Source: [Mycobacterium] nativiensis
GTDB lineage: Bacteria > Actinomycetota > Actinomycetes > Mycobacteriales > Mycobacteriaceae
Assembly (NCBI RefSeq): GCF_020172685.1
Contig: NZ_CP083986.1
Location: forward strand, 3,641,973-3,705,972
Direction of reading: 5' to 3'
Length of the DNA stretch: 64,000 nucleotides
Below are positions 44,047 to 53,027 of the stretch, in pieces. The notes below the pieces were generated by a model. It saw only the letters and a program-made list of their open reading frames with translations. It did no database searches and had not been told where the DNA came from. The stretch's first letter is position 1. Each line of letters starts with the position of its first letter. The translations under genes and the position numbers were made by a program.

Positions 44047-44394
44047 GTCCCGCCTCCTCACCTCGTTGCGCGATACTAGATATGTCGCCCGTTTATTGTG
44101 ATGTAATTCATCCCAATTCGAACATGTGATCGAATCTCGGTCTGCGACACCGGAATCGGCTGGCCAACCGGGAAATGACACTGATGTGATTAGACACGGG
44201 TTGACTTGTCCGGTCAAGCCGAATGGCCAAATTCCTTACCATCCCGTGATCGATTTCCGACGTGTCCGAGACCGGCGAGTCTGTGTCATCTAAGCCACAC
44301 CGCCCTATCGGCGTGTCCTACCGGACCCTGTTTCGCCCCGTCGCGGTGGTCCACCACCGCGACCGTTTCGCCGTCAAAGGTACTGTCGTGCGCT
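44047..44394. promoter_or_regulatory. divergent whiB2 / fbiA intergenic region (348 bp)
   Basis: It holds a whiB2 -10 candidate TAGTAT (44073-44078, minus strand), an AT-rich part at 44080-44110, an inverted repeat TTGAC/GTCAA at 44201-44217, and a perfect palindrome with arms GTCGCGGTGG and CCACCGCGAC around TCCA at 44340-44363. TACTGT at 44381-44386 is a -10 candidate for fbiA. No gene is apparent within it. Confidence 0.5.
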
Positions 44395-45393
44395 GTGAAG
44401 GTCACGGTTCTCGTCGGGGGGGTCGGCGGCGCCCGATTCCTGCTCGGCGTCCAGAAACTGCTGGGTCTGGGCCAGTTTGCCGACGGCGCCGACGGCAGGA
44501 AAGACTCAGCCGCCCACGAGCTGACCGCGGTCGTCAACGTCGGCGACGACGCCTGGATGCACGGGGTGCGCATCTGTCCGGATCTGGACACCTGCATGTA
44601 CACCCTGGGCGGTGGCGTTGACCTCGAGCGCGGCTGGGGCCACCGTGACGAAACCTGGAACGCCATGGCGGAGTTGGCCCACTACGGCATGCAACCGGAC
44701 TGGTTCAGCCTCGGCGACCGCGACCTGGCCACCCACCTGGTCCGCACCCAGGCGCTGCGCGCCGGCTACTCGCTGACGGAAGTGACCGCGGCGTTGTGCG
44801 ACCGCTGGCAGCCGGGCGCCAGGCTGCTGCCGGTCACCAACGACAGCTGCGAAACCCATGTGGTCATCACCGATCCCGAAGACGACAGTCAGCGCGCCGT
44901 GCACTTCCAGGAATGGTGGGTGCGCTACCGCGCGGGAGTCCCGACCCACGGATTCGGCTTCGTCGGCTCCGAGAAGGCGACGGCGGCACCGGAAGTGATC
45001 GATGCCATCGCCGGAGCCGACATCGTGCTGCTGGCCCCGTCCAATCCGGTGGTGAGCATCGGCGCCATCCTGGCCGTGCCCGGCATCCGGGCGGCACTGC
45101 GGTCCACACCGGCGCCCATCGTCGGATACTCGCCGATCATCGGCGGAAAGCCGTTGCGCGGCATGGCCGATACCTGCCTGAGCGTGATCGGCCTGGATTC
45201 CACCTCGCAGGCCGTCGGTGAGCACTACGGGGCGCGCAGCGGAACCGGGATCCTGGACCACTGGCTGGTGCACGAGGGCGAGCACGCCGAGATCAACGGC
45301 GTCACGGTGCGCAGCGTCCCACTCCTGATGACCGACCCGGCGGCCACGGCCGAGATGGTGCGCGCAGGACTGGAACTCGCGGGCGTGCGATGA
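44395..45393 (+). CDS. fbiA: 2-phospho-L-lactate / phosphoenolpyruvyl transferase of F420 synthesis
   Basis: A 332-residue enzyme ([20 protein letters not shown]) transferring the phospho-enolpyruvate/lactate moiety to FO to make (dehydro)F420-0. The GDP-binding and FO-site segments [59 protein letters not shown] and [16 protein letters not shown] are conserved. GTG 44395 has a TACTGT -10 candidate 8 bp upstream and may be leaderless. It overlaps fbiB by 4 bp. Confidence 0.95.
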   Translation: MKVTVLVGGVGGARFLLGVQKLLGLGQFADGADGRKDSAAHELTAVVNVGDDAWMHGVRICPDLDTCMYTLGGGVDLERGWGHRDETWNAMAELAHYGMQPDWFSLGDRDLATHLVRTQALRAGYSLTEVTAALCDRWQPGARLLPVTNDSCETHVVITDPEDDSQRAVHFQEWWVRYRAGVPTHGFGFVGSEKATAAPEVIDAIAGADIVLLAPSNPVVSIGAILAVPGIRAALRSTPAPIVGYSPIIGGKPLRGMADTCLSVIGLDSTSQAVGEHYGARSGTGILDHWLVHEGEHAEINGVTVRSVPLLMTDPAATAEMVRAGLELAGVR

Positions 45394-46730
45394 CCGAACA
45401 CGGCAGCGCGGCCAGAGTCGAGATCCTGCCGATAACCGGTTTGGGCGAATTCCGGCCGGGCGACGACCTGGCCGCCGCGCTGGCCCAGGCAGCACCGTGG
45501 CTGGCCGACGGTGACATCCTGGTCGTCACCAGCAAGGTGGTGTCCAAATGCGAGGGCCGAATAGTGCCGGCGCCACACGACGCCGAGGCGCGTGACGCGC
45601 TGCGTCGCCAGCTGGTCGAGGCCGAGGCGGTGCGCGTTCTAGCCCGTAAGGGCCGCACCTGGATCACCGAGAACCGTCTCGGCCTGGTGCAGGCCGCCGC
45701 CGGGGTGGACGGCTCCAACGTCGGCGCCGACGAACTCGCCCTCCTGCCGGTCGACCCCGACGCCAGCGCCGCCGCGTTGCGCGACGCACTGGCCGAGCGG
45801 CTCGGAGTCGGGGTGGCGGTGGTGATCACCGACACGATGGGCCGCGCCTGGCGCAACGGGCAGATCGATGTCGCGATCGGGGCATCGGGACTGTCCGTCC
45901 TCAACGGCTACGCCGGATCGGTCGACCGGCACGGCAACGAGTTGCTGGTCACCGAGGTGGCCGTCGCCGACGAAATCGCCGCGGCAGCCGACCTGGTCAA
46001 GGGCAAGCTCACCGATGTTCCGGTGGCGGTGGTGCGCGGGGTCTCCAGCCCCGACGACGGCTCCACGGCCGCCGCGCTGGTGCGCTCGGGGTCCGACGAT
46101 CTGTTCTGGCTGGGCACCGCCGAGGCCATCGAGATCGGGCACCGCCAGGCCCAGCTGTTGCGCCGCTCTGTGCGCACGTTCTCCGGGGAGCCGGTGCCGG
46201 CGCAGCTGGTCACCGACGCGATGGCCGAGGCGCTGACCGCCCCGGCGCCGCACCACACCCGGCCGGTGCGGTTCGTGTGGCTGCAGACCCCGGCCCTGCG
46301 CACCCGGCTGCTCGATGCGATGGCCGACCGCTGGCGCGCCGACCTGACCGGCGACGGCAAGTCACCCGAGGCAGTCGAGAAGCGGGTCGCTCGTGGCCGG
46401 ATCCTTTACGATGCACCCGAAGTCGTCATCCCGATCATGGTGCCCGACGGCGCCCACCACTACCCCGACGCCGCCCGCACCGCCGCCGAGCACACCATGT
46501 TCACCGTGGCCGTCGGCGCCGCCGTCCAGGCGCTGCTGGTGGCGCTGGCCGTGCGCGGTGTGGGCAGTTGCTGGATCGGGTCCACCATCTTCGCCGCCGA
46601 GTTGGTCCGCGACGAGCTGGATCTGCCGCCGGACTGGGAGCCGTTGGGCGCCATCGCGATCGGCTACCCCACCGAACCGCCCGAGCCGCGACCGCCGGCC
46701 GACATCGACGATCTGTTGGTGCGGCGGTGA
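45390..46730 (+). CDS. fbiB: F420 gamma-glutamyl ligase with nitroreductase-like domain
   Basis: A 446-residue two-domain enzyme. The N-terminal ligase adds glutamates to F420 ([59 protein letters not shown]). The C-terminal FMN-binding nitroreductase-like domain ([48 protein letters not shown]) reduces dehydro-F420. ATG 45390 overlaps fbiA's stop. F420 supports nitroreductases and other redox enzymes. The Nudix gene downstream overlaps it by 4 bp. Confidence 0.95.
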   Translation: MTEHGSAARVEILPITGLGEFRPGDDLAAALAQAAPWLADGDILVVTSKVVSKCEGRIVPAPHDAEARDALRRQLVEAEAVRVLARKGRTWITENRLGLVQAAAGVDGSNVGADELALLPVDPDASAAALRDALAERLGVGVAVVITDTMGRAWRNGQIDVAIGASGLSVLNGYAGSVDRHGNELLVTEVAVADEIAAAADLVKGKLTDVPVAVVRGVSSPDDGSTAAALVRSGSDDLFWLGTAEAIEIGHRQAQLLRRSVRTFSGEPVPAQLVTDAMAEALTAPAPHHTRPVRFVWLQTPALRTRLLDAMADRWRADLTGDGKSPEAVEKRVARGRILYDAPEVVIPIMVPDGAHHYPDAARTAAEHTMFTVAVGAAVQALLVALAVRGVGSCWIGSTIFAAELVRDELDLPPDWEPLGAIAIGYPTEPPEPRPPADIDDLLVRR

Positions 46731-47281
46731 GTCTGCACGACTCCGCGGTCGCGGCGCTGAGAACCTGGGCGGCACCGGATTGGCGGCAGGACTCGCTACG
46801 GCATGCGGTGCTGGCGTTTCTGGACGCTCGCAGCGACGCGTGCGCGCGCGAATGCGTACCCGGCCACATCACCGCGTCGACGCTGGTGCTCGACCACACC
46901 GGCGAGCGGGCGCTGCTGACGCTGCATCCGCGGGTGGGCCGCTGGCTGCAGCTCGGCGGCCACTGCGAGGACACCGACGCCGACATCCTCGCCGCCGCGC
47001 TGCGGGAGGCCACCGAGGAATCCGGCGTCGTCGGGCTGCGACTCGATCCGCAACTGGCGGCGGTGCACGTGCACCCGGTGACGTGCTCGCTGGGCGTGCC
47101 GACCCGGCACCTGGATCTGCAGTTCGTGGCGCACGCCCCGGCCGATGCACAGATCGGCATCAGCGACGAGTCGCTGGCCCTGAGCTGGTGGCCGGTGGAT
47201 GCGCTGCCGCCGGACGCCGACGACGCGCTGCGGCACCTGGTGGCACGCGCCGTGACGATGCCTCAGACGTCGGACGAGTAG
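46727..47281 (+). CDS. Nudix hydrolase
   Basis: A 184-residue Nudix-fold protein. The Nudix helix reads [20 protein letters not shown] then EESG; the REATEESG core is intact, but there is Asp where Glu is usual and one extra residue before REXXEE, so it is a variant box. Substrate is unknown. GTG 46727 overlaps the fbiB stop (GTGA), indicating co-translation with F420 genes; this association is common in mycobacteria. The 3' end overlaps the convergent manB gene by 19 bp. Confidence 0.88.
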   Translation: MSLHDSAVAALRTWAAPDWRQDSLRHAVLAFLDARSDACARECVPGHITASTLVLDHTGERALLTLHPRVGRWLQLGGHCEDTDADILAAALREATEESGVVGLRLDPQLAAVHVHPVTCSLGVPTRHLDLQFVAHAPADAQIGISDESLALSWWPVDALPPDADDALRHLVARAVTMPQTSDE

Positions 47282-48336
47282 CGGATTCCGCAGTCCGGGA
47301 TCGACACCCCGGGCCACACCCGGGCCCCGCGCAGCAGCTCGCAGCGGGCCCCGATGTCAGCGCCGTCGCCGATCACTCCGTCGCGGATCAGCGCCCGCGG
47401 CCCGATCCGGGAGCCGAACCCGATGATCGAGCGTTCGATCACGCTGCCCGCCTCGACCTTGACCCCGTCGAAGATCACCGCTCCGTCCAGCCGGGCGCCC
47501 GGGCCGATCTCGGCGCCCCGCCCCACAACCGTGCCGCCGACCAGCACCGCGCCCGGCGCCACCGAGGCGCCGTCGTGCACCAGTGCCTCACCGCGCTGTC
47601 CGCCCAATGCCGGCGACGGCGCGATGCCGCGCACCAGATCCGCCGAGCCCCGCACGAAGTCCTCCGGGGTGCCCATGTCACGCCAGTAGCTCGTGTCGAC
47701 GTAGCCGCAGACCTTGACGTCGTCGGCCAGCAGCGCCGGGAACACCTCGCGCTCCACCGAGACCGGCCGTCCACGCGGGATGGACTCGATCACCTTGCGC
47801 GACAACACATAACAGCCGGCGTTGATCTGGTCGGTCGGCGGGTCCTCGGTCTTCTCCAGGAACGCGGTGACCCGGCCGTCCGTGGTGGGCACGCAGCCGA
47901 ACGCCCGCGGGTCGCCGACCCGTACCAGGTGCAGGGTCGCTTCGGCGGCCTGCTCGCGGTGGTAGCCGTACAACTCGCCCAGGTCCGCCCCGGACAGCAC
48001 GTCGCCGTTGAACACCATCGCGGTGTCGTGGCGCAGCTTTCCGGCGACGTTGGCAATGCCGCCGCCGGTGCCCAGCGGCTCCTCCTCGGTGACGTAGTCG
48101 ATCTGCAGGCCCAGTGCGGCCCCGTCGCCGAATTCCTCGGCGAACACCTCCGGCTTGTAGGAGGTGCTGAGGATGACGTGCTCGATGCCTGCGGCGGCGA
48201 TCCGCGACAGCAGATGGGTGAGGAACGGCAGACCCGCGGTCGGCAGCATCGGCTTGGGCGCTGACAACGTCAACGGCCGTAGCCGGGTCCCCTTGCCGCC
48301 CACCAGAACGACGGCATCGACTTGCTGGAGCGTCAC
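47263..48336 (-). CDS. manB: mannose-1-phosphate guanylyltransferase
   Basis: A 357-residue nucleotidyltransferase (Rv3264c position, named manB there although ManC-like in activity). The N-terminal signature VVLVGGKGTRLRPLTLSAPKPMLP, the NGDVLSGADLGEL metal site, and a C-terminal left-handed helix of hexapeptide repeats (GAVLVGGTVVGRGAEIGPGARLDG) are present. It makes GDP-mannose from Man-1-P. GTG 48336 has AAAGGA upstream and overlaps the wbbL stop as GTGA. Confidence 0.92.
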   Translation of the reverse strand: MTLQQVDAVVLVGGKGTRLRPLTLSAPKPMLPTAGLPFLTHLLSRIAAAGIEHVILSTSYKPEVFAEEFGDGAALGLQIDYVTEEEPLGTGGGIANVAGKLRHDTAMVFNGDVLSGADLGELYGYHREQAAEATLHLVRVGDPRAFGCVPTTDGRVTAFLEKTEDPPTDQINAGCYVLSRKVIESIPRGRPVSVEREVFPALLADDVKVCGYVDTSYWRDMGTPEDFVRGSADLVRGIAPSPALGGQRGEALVHDGASVAPGAVLVGGTVVGRGAEIGPGARLDGAVIFDGVKVEAGSVIERSIIGFGSRIGPRALIRDGVIGDGADIGARCELLRGARVWPGVSIPDCGIRYSSDV

Positions 48337-49220
48337 GGACGTCCTTTCGTGAGTTTGCGGCGGGCACTGCGCACCGCCAGGCCCGATCGCACTGCCAGCG
48401 CCCCCCGCATGGCCGCGCGCAGCGGTGCGCGCCACCAACCGGTGTGCCGGTCGGCGAGGTAGGTGTAGGTACTGCGGTGGTGGGCCGCCAGGTTGGCCGC
48501 CGGGTCCTTGCCGGTGGCGTGCCCCTTCTGGTGCAGCACTTCGGCGGTGGGAACGTAGACATTGAGCCAGCCGGCCTTGGCCAGCCGGTCCCCCAGGTCG
48601 ACGTCCTCCATGTAGAGGAAATAGCGCTCGTCGAAGCCGCCGACCTGCTCGAACGCGGCGCGGCGCACCAGCAGGCAGGCCCCCGACAGCCACCCCACCG
48701 GGCGTTCGCTGGGTTCCAGCAGCTCCTGCCGGTAGGCCCGGGTCCACGGGTTGTTGGGCCACAGCGGGCCGACGACGGCGTGCATACCGCCGCTGATCAG
48801 GCTGGGCAGGTGGCGTGCCGACGGGTACACCGAACCGTCGGGATCCCGGATCAGCGGGCCCAGCGCGGCGGCCGTCGGCCAGCGCTCGGCGGCCTCGAGC
48901 AGGGCGTCGATGCTGCCCGGACCCCACTGCACGTCGGGGTTGGCCACGATGAAGAACTCACCGCACCCGGTGCCTTCGACTTTCAGCAGCGCCACCGCGC
49001 TGTTGACCGCCCCCCCGTAGCCGAGGTTGGACCCGGTGTCGTGCAACCGCACGCCGGGATAGCGCTGGACGGCTTCCTGCGGCGCGCCGTCGGTGGAGCC
49101 GTTGTCGGCCATCACGACCTGCACCGGGCGGTCGGTGGCCAGGGACAGCGATGCCAGGAATCGATCCAGGTGCCACCCCGGCGAATACGTCACCGTCACC
49201 ACCGACAGGGCCTCACTCAC
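48333..49220 (-). CDS. wbbL: rhamnosyltransferase WbbL (arabinogalactan linker)
   Basis: A 295-residue GT2-family enzyme: VVTVTYSPGWHLDRFLASL, ADNGSTDG (nucleotide-sugar site), NPDVQWGPGSIDAL (DxD-like), GWLSGACLLVRRAAFEQVGGFDERYFLYMEDVD, matching M. tuberculosis WbbL. It transfers rhamnose from dTDP-Rha to GlcNAc-PP-decaprenol to form the linker between peptidoglycan and arabinogalactan. GTG 49220 begins the conserved sequence; the longer frame is low-complexity shadow. rmlD is 10 bp upstream. Confidence 0.95.
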   Translation of the reverse strand: MSEALSVVTVTYSPGWHLDRFLASLSLATDRPVQVVMADNGSTDGAPQEAVQRYPGVRLHDTGSNLGYGGAVNSAVALLKVEGTGCGEFFIVANPDVQWGPGSIDALLEAAERWPTAAALGPLIRDPDGSVYPSARHLPSLISGGMHAVVGPLWPNNPWTRAYRQELLEPSERPVGWLSGACLLVRRAAFEQVGGFDERYFLYMEDVDLGDRLAKAGWLNVYVPTAEVLHQKGHATGKDPAANLAAHHRSTYTYLADRHTGWWRAPLRAAMRGALAVRSGLAVRSARRKLTKGRP

Positions 49221-49230
49221 GGCGTAGAGG

Positions 49231-50094
49231 TTATCTGCCGAGCGCGGCGGCCAGTGCATCGCTCCACCCCCGTAGCGGCGCCAGGCCGGCCCGGGCCGAG
49301 GAGACCCCCGACAGCGCGGAGTACTGCGGCCGGGCCGCCGGACGGGGGTGCGCGGCGCTGCTGACCGGGCGCACCCGGTCGGGGTCGGCGCCGAGGGCGG
49401 CGTACACCGCGCAGGCCTGCTCGTATCGGCTGGCTGCCCCGGCGTTGGCGGCGTGCAGCACCCGGGCGTCGGGCCAGGCATCGGCCAGGGCCAGCAGTGC
49501 GTCGACCAGGTCCCCGACATAGGTCGGTGAGCCGATCTGATCGTCGACCACCTCGACGCCTCCGTCGCCGGCGGCCTTGTTCCGCATCACCGCGACGAAG
49601 TCGGTGCCGCCTGCGGCACCGGTGTAGACCCATGCGGTGCGCACCACCACGGCGTCCGGCGAGGCCGCCAGCACCGCGTTCTCGCCGGCGAGTTTGGTGC
49701 TGCCGTAGACGGACAGCGGCCGGGTCGCGTCCCCCGGCTCATACGGGCGCGGCGGGTCGCCTCCGAAGTCACCGTCGAAGACGTAGTCGGTGGAGATGTG
49801 GATCAGCCGGGCGCCGGCCCGGGTGCAGGCGGCGGCCAAGTGGCCCGGCCCGGCCGCGTTGACGGCGAACGCGCGGTCGGCGTCGGTCTCGGCGGCGTCG
49901 ACGTTGTTGTAGGCCGCACAGTTCACCAGCACGTCCCCGGAGCGCAGGTCGACGGCGTCCACCGCGGCCGGATCGGTGATGTCGCACTGCGCCGACGTGA
50001 GCGTCAGCAGGTCACGGCCCTGTTCGGCGGCGCGTGCGGTCAGGAAGGTGCCGACCTGGCCGCCTGCTCCGGTGATCACTATTCGCGCTGTCAC
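49231..50094 (-). CDS. rmlD: dTDP-4-dehydrorhamnose reductase
   Basis: A 287-residue SDR-type enzyme making dTDP-L-rhamnose. It has the nucleotide motif ITGAGGQVGTFL, the HISTDYVFDG segment, YGSTKLAGENAVL (YxxxK) and RTAWVYTG, all typical of RmlD. It supplies the sugar donor for the adjacent WbbL. Start at ATG/GTG 50094; the upstream 280 bp contain the 57-bp tandem repeats. Confidence 0.94.
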   Translation of the reverse strand: MTARIVITGAGGQVGTFLTARAAEQGRDLLTLTSAQCDITDPAAVDAVDLRSGDVLVNCAAYNNVDAAETDADRAFAVNAAGPGHLAAACTRAGARLIHISTDYVFDGDFGGDPPRPYEPGDATRPLSVYGSTKLAGENAVLAASPDAVVVRTAWVYTGAAGGTDFVAVMRNKAAGDGGVEVVDDQIGSPTYVGDLVDALLALADAWPDARVLHAANAGAASRYEQACAVYAALGADPDRVRPVSSAAHPRPAARPQYSALSGVSSARAGLAPLRGWSDALAAALGR

Positions 50095-50143
50095 TTAACG
50101 CCGCTCCTCTTCATCGCTTCGTTCCGCATCGTCGTCGGCGGCG

Positions 50144-50314
50144 AGCTCATGCGGCAGTTCCAGCTTCGCCTCTCCTTCGTCGAGGCTCGCTGAACCGCCC
50201 AGCTTATGCGGCGGTCCCAGCTTCGCCTCTCCTTCGTCGAGGCTCGCTGAACCGCCGAGCTTATGCGGCGGTCCCAGCTTCGCCTCTCCTTCGTCGAGGC
50301 TCGCTGAACCGCCG
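50144..50314 (-). repeat. three tandem 57-bp repeats
   Basis: Units at 50144-50200, 50201-50257 and 50258-50314. Units 2 and 3 are essentially identical; unit 1 differs at a few bases near its start. Each contains GCTTCGCCTCTCCTTCGTCG and GAGGCTCGCTGAACCGCC. On the minus strand 57 bp equals 19 codons, giving an artificial repetitive frame. A single related copy is at 11636-11690. This looks like a mycobacterial interspersed/VNTR-type repeat between divergent rmlD and the LCP gene. Confidence 0.9.
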
Positions 50315-50374
50315 AGTCTGGCACGCCGACGTCGGCTACCACCGATACAGCAGTGACACAAGTAGCCTGAAGTG

Positions 50375-51844
50375 ATGCCTGTGCAACGTGTGGTTCGTGT
50401 GATTGCCACGGTGGCAGCCGTCACCATCGTTCTCGGCACCGGGGTCGCCTGGAGCCGTGTCCGGTCCTTCGAGGACGGCATCTTCCACGTCGCCTCGATG
50501 GCGCTGGGCAAGGGCGGATCCGACGGCGCGGTCGACATCCTGCTGGTCGGGATGGACAGCCGCACCGACGCCCACGGCAACCCGCTGACTCCCGAGGAGC
50601 TGACCGCGCTGCGGGTCGGCGACGACGACGCCACCAACACCGACACCATCATCCTGGTCCGCATTCCCAACAACGGGAAGTCGGCCACTGCGATCTCGAT
50701 CCCCCGAGACTCCTACGTAGAGGCTCCCGGCCTGGACAAGACCAAGATCAACGGCGTCTACGGCGCCACCAAACTCGAGACCGCCGATGCGTTGTTCGCT
50801 GCCGGGATGGATGCGCCGCAGGCCCAGGCGCGCGGCACCGAGGCGGGCCGCGAGGCACTGATCAAGACGGTGGCCGACCTGACCGGTGTCACCGTCGACC
50901 ACTACGCCGAAATCGGGTTGCTCGGCTTCTCGCTGATCACCGATGCGCTGGGCGGGGTCGACGTCTGCCTCAAAGAGCCGGTGTACGAAGAACTCTCCGG
51001 TGCGGACTTCCCGGCAGGCTGGCAACGACTCAGCGGAGCGCAGGCCCTGAGCTTCGTCCGGCAGCGCCACGAACTCCCGCACGGCGATTTGGACCGGGTC
51101 CGCCGTCAGCAGGCGGTGATGGCGGCGCTGGCGCACCAGGTGATCTCCGGTAAGACGCTGTCCAGCCCGGCCACCATGTCTCGACTGCAGGCGGCGGTGC
51201 AGCGGTCGGTGGTGCTGTCGGCGGGCTGGGACCTGATCGATTTCATCACCAAGGCCCAGGATCTGGCCGCGGGCAAGGTTGCGTTCGCCACCATCCCGGT
51301 TCTGGAGGAAGCCGGCTGGAGCGACGACGGCATGCAGAGCGTGGTGCGGGTCGATCCCGAACAGGTCTCGCAGTGGGTGGCCGGCCTGCTCCATGACCAA
51401 GAAGAGGGCAAGACCGACCAACTGGCGTACGACCCGGAACACACCACCGCCAGCGTGCTCAACGACACCGATATCAACGGCCTGGCCGCGGCGGTGTCAG
51501 GTGTGCTCAACGCCAAGGGATTCGGCACCGGGTCTGTCGGGAACAACGAAACCGGCCACGTGCCCACCAGCCAGGTCCAGGCCGCCGACGCCGACGACCC
51601 CGGCGCGCACGCGGTGGCCAAGGATCTGGGCGGGCTGCCGGTGGTGAGCAACGAGTCGGTGCCGGCCGGTGCCGTTCGGGTCGTGCTGGCCAACGACTAC
51701 ACCGGACCGGGATCGGGCCTGGGCGCCGGGGGCCGCGCGGAGCTGGCCGGGCTGTCCGGCGTCGAAGACGGTGCGGCGCCCCAAATCCCAGCTCCGTCAC
51801 CGATTCTGACGGCGGGTTCGGGCGACCCGCAATGCGTGAACTAA
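50375..51844 (+). CDS. LytR-CpsA-Psr family protein (CpsA-like)
   Basis: A 489-residue LCP protein with an N-terminal signal-anchor helix (VIATVAAVTIVLGTGVAW), the LCP catalytic domain (DILLVGMDSRTD, NTDTIILVRIP, ISIPRDSYVEAPG, KINGVYGATK, GGVDVCL, SFVRQRHELPHGDLDRVRRQQ) and a C-terminal LytR_C domain. LCP enzymes transfer arabinogalactan (via the Rha-GlcNAc linker) to peptidoglycan, which fits the adjacent rmlD/wbbL. A TAGCCT -10 candidate (50363-50368) lies 6 bp before ATG 50375, suggesting a leaderless mRNA; GTG 50372 is the alternative. Confidence 0.93.
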   Translation: MPVQRVVRVIATVAAVTIVLGTGVAWSRVRSFEDGIFHVASMALGKGGSDGAVDILLVGMDSRTDAHGNPLTPEELTALRVGDDDATNTDTIILVRIPNNGKSATAISIPRDSYVEAPGLDKTKINGVYGATKLETADALFAAGMDAPQAQARGTEAGREALIKTVADLTGVTVDHYAEIGLLGFSLITDALGGVDVCLKEPVYEELSGADFPAGWQRLSGAQALSFVRQRHELPHGDLDRVRRQQAVMAALAHQVISGKTLSSPATMSRLQAAVQRSVVLSAGWDLIDFITKAQDLAAGKVAFATIPVLEEAGWSDDGMQSVVRVDPEQVSQWVAGLLHDQEEGKTDQLAYDPEHTTASVLNDTDINGLAAAVSGVLNAKGFGTGSVGNNETGHVPTSQVQAADADDPGAHAVAKDLGGLPVVSNESVPAGAVRVVLANDYTGPGSGLGAGGRAELAGLSGVEDGAAPQIPAPSPILTAGSGDPQCVN

Positions 51845-51854
51845 CGTCGCTGAG

Positions 51855-52580
51855 GTGACCAACCTCAGCTCGGCGATCCTTGATCCGATCATGCGCGCCG
51901 ACCCGGTCGGACCACGCATCACCTATTACGACGACGCCACGGGCGAGCGCATCGAGTTGTCCGCGGCCACCCTGGCGAACTGGGCCGCCAAGACCGGCAA
52001 CCTGTTACGCGACGAGCTCGGCGCCGGGCCGGGCAGCCGCATCGCGATACTGCTGCCGGCGCACTGGCAGACCGCGGCGGTGCTGTTCGGCGCGTGGTGG
52101 ATCGGCGCGGAGGTGCTGCTAACCGAACCCGACGGGGACGCCGACGTCGCGTTGTGCACCGCGGCCCGACTCGATGACGCCGACGCGGCGGTGGCCGGCT
52201 CCGGTGGTGAGGTGGTGGTGTTGTCGCTGGATCCGTTCGGCCGGCCGGCACCGGACCTGCCGGTGGGTGTCACCGATTACGCGACGGCGGTACGGGTGCA
52301 TGGCGACCAGATCGCCGCCGAGCTCCGCCCCGGCCCAGCCCTGGCCGGCGCGTCCAGCGACGAGGTGCTGGCATCCAGCCGGGCGTCGGCGGCCGCCGCG
52401 GCGTTGACGTCGTCGGATCGAGTGTGGTCTGCCAACAGCTGGGACACCCCGGCCGAGCTGATCGACAACATGCTGACGGTGTTCGCCGCCGGCGCGTCGC
52501 TGGTCCAGGTCGGCAACCCCGACCCGGGCGTGCAGGAACGCCGCCGGGACACTGAGAAGGTGACCCGCTCGCTGGCCTGA
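51855..52580 (+). CDS. TIGR03089 family protein (acyl-AMP-ligase-like fragment)
   Basis: A 241-residue protein resembling the N-terminal subdomain of AMP-forming acyl-CoA ligases (GPRITYYDDATGERIELSAATLANWAAKTGNLLRDELG, then ILLPAHWQTAAVLFGAWWIGAEVLL). The ATP-binding P-loop and C-terminal domain are absent, so it is unlikely to activate acids alone. Its length matches the Rv3268 type. GTG 51855 follows TAACGT by 7 bp, another probable leaderless start. It lies 10 bp after the LCP gene. Function unknown. Confidence 0.85.
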   Translation: MTNLSSAILDPIMRADPVGPRITYYDDATGERIELSAATLANWAAKTGNLLRDELGAGPGSRIAILLPAHWQTAAVLFGAWWIGAEVLLTEPDGDADVALCTAARLDDADAAVAGSGGEVVVLSLDPFGRPAPDLPVGVTDYATAVRVHGDQIAAELRPGPALAGASSDEVLASSRASAAAAALTSSDRVWSANSWDTPAELIDNMLTVFAAGASLVQVGNPDPGVQERRRDTEKVTRSLA

Positions 52581-52620
52581 CCCGACGGCGGGCAGACCGT
52601 CGGGGCCACCGATCCACAAC

Positions 52621-52651
52621 TCATGCATAAATGCCTATATGCTGATACTCT
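52621..52651 (+). promoter_or_regulatory. promoter/operator candidate for pacL1-ctpC
   Basis: An AT-rich inverted repeat (GCATA at 52625-52629, TATGC at 52638-52642) overlaps the space upstream of TACTCT (52646-52651), a TANNNT -10 candidate. Its position and AT-richness fit an operator for a metal sensor of the ArsR/SmtB type; the regulator is not identified. Confidence 0.45.
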
Positions 52652-52688
52652 GTCGAAGCGAAAGCCGAATGCGGAAAGGGGATTACTC

Positions 52689-52970
52689 ATGGCGGTACAG
52701 GGACTGCTGGTAAAGGCGGCCGGAACGGTGTTCACCGGGTTGGTCGGGGTGAGCGCGTATGAGCTGGCACGCAAGGCATTGGAGAAGGCTCCGCTGCACC
52801 AGGCCGCGGTGACCGCCACCGAATGGAGCCTGCGCGGAACCCGCCGGGCCGAGGAGGTCGCCGAGTCGGCGCGACTGAAGGTGGCCGACGTGGTCGCCGA
52901 GGCACGCGAACGCATCGGCGAGGAGGCCACCCCGCCGGCGGCGGCAGTCGAGCACGACCACGACCACTGA
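52689..52970 (+). CDS. pacL1: PacL-type metal chaperone of CtpC (DUF1490)
   Basis: A 93-residue protein: an N-terminal hydrophobic segment (VQGLLVKAAGTVFTGLVGVSAYELA), a charged helical middle, and a C-terminal metal-binding tail ending EHDHDH. PacL proteins work with P-type ATPases at the membrane and increase metal tolerance; PacL1 (Rv3269) partners CtpC (Rv3270), the next gene here. ATG 52689 has AAAGGGG upstream. Gene symbol is given on context and the DHDH tail. Confidence 0.9.
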   Translation: MAVQGLLVKAAGTVFTGLVGVSAYELARKALEKAPLHQAAVTATEWSLRGTRRAEEVAESARLKVADVVAEARERIGEEATPPAAAVEHDHDH

Positions 52971-53027
52971 TCGTGGGCGCGCGCGGCGACGACGTTGGCC
53001 CGCCCAGCCACCCGAAGGAGTGAAGCC

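Noticed and set aside
50144..50314. CRISPR array
   Set aside because: The three units are contiguous 57-bp repeats with no unique spacers, so this is a tandem repeat, not a CRISPR.
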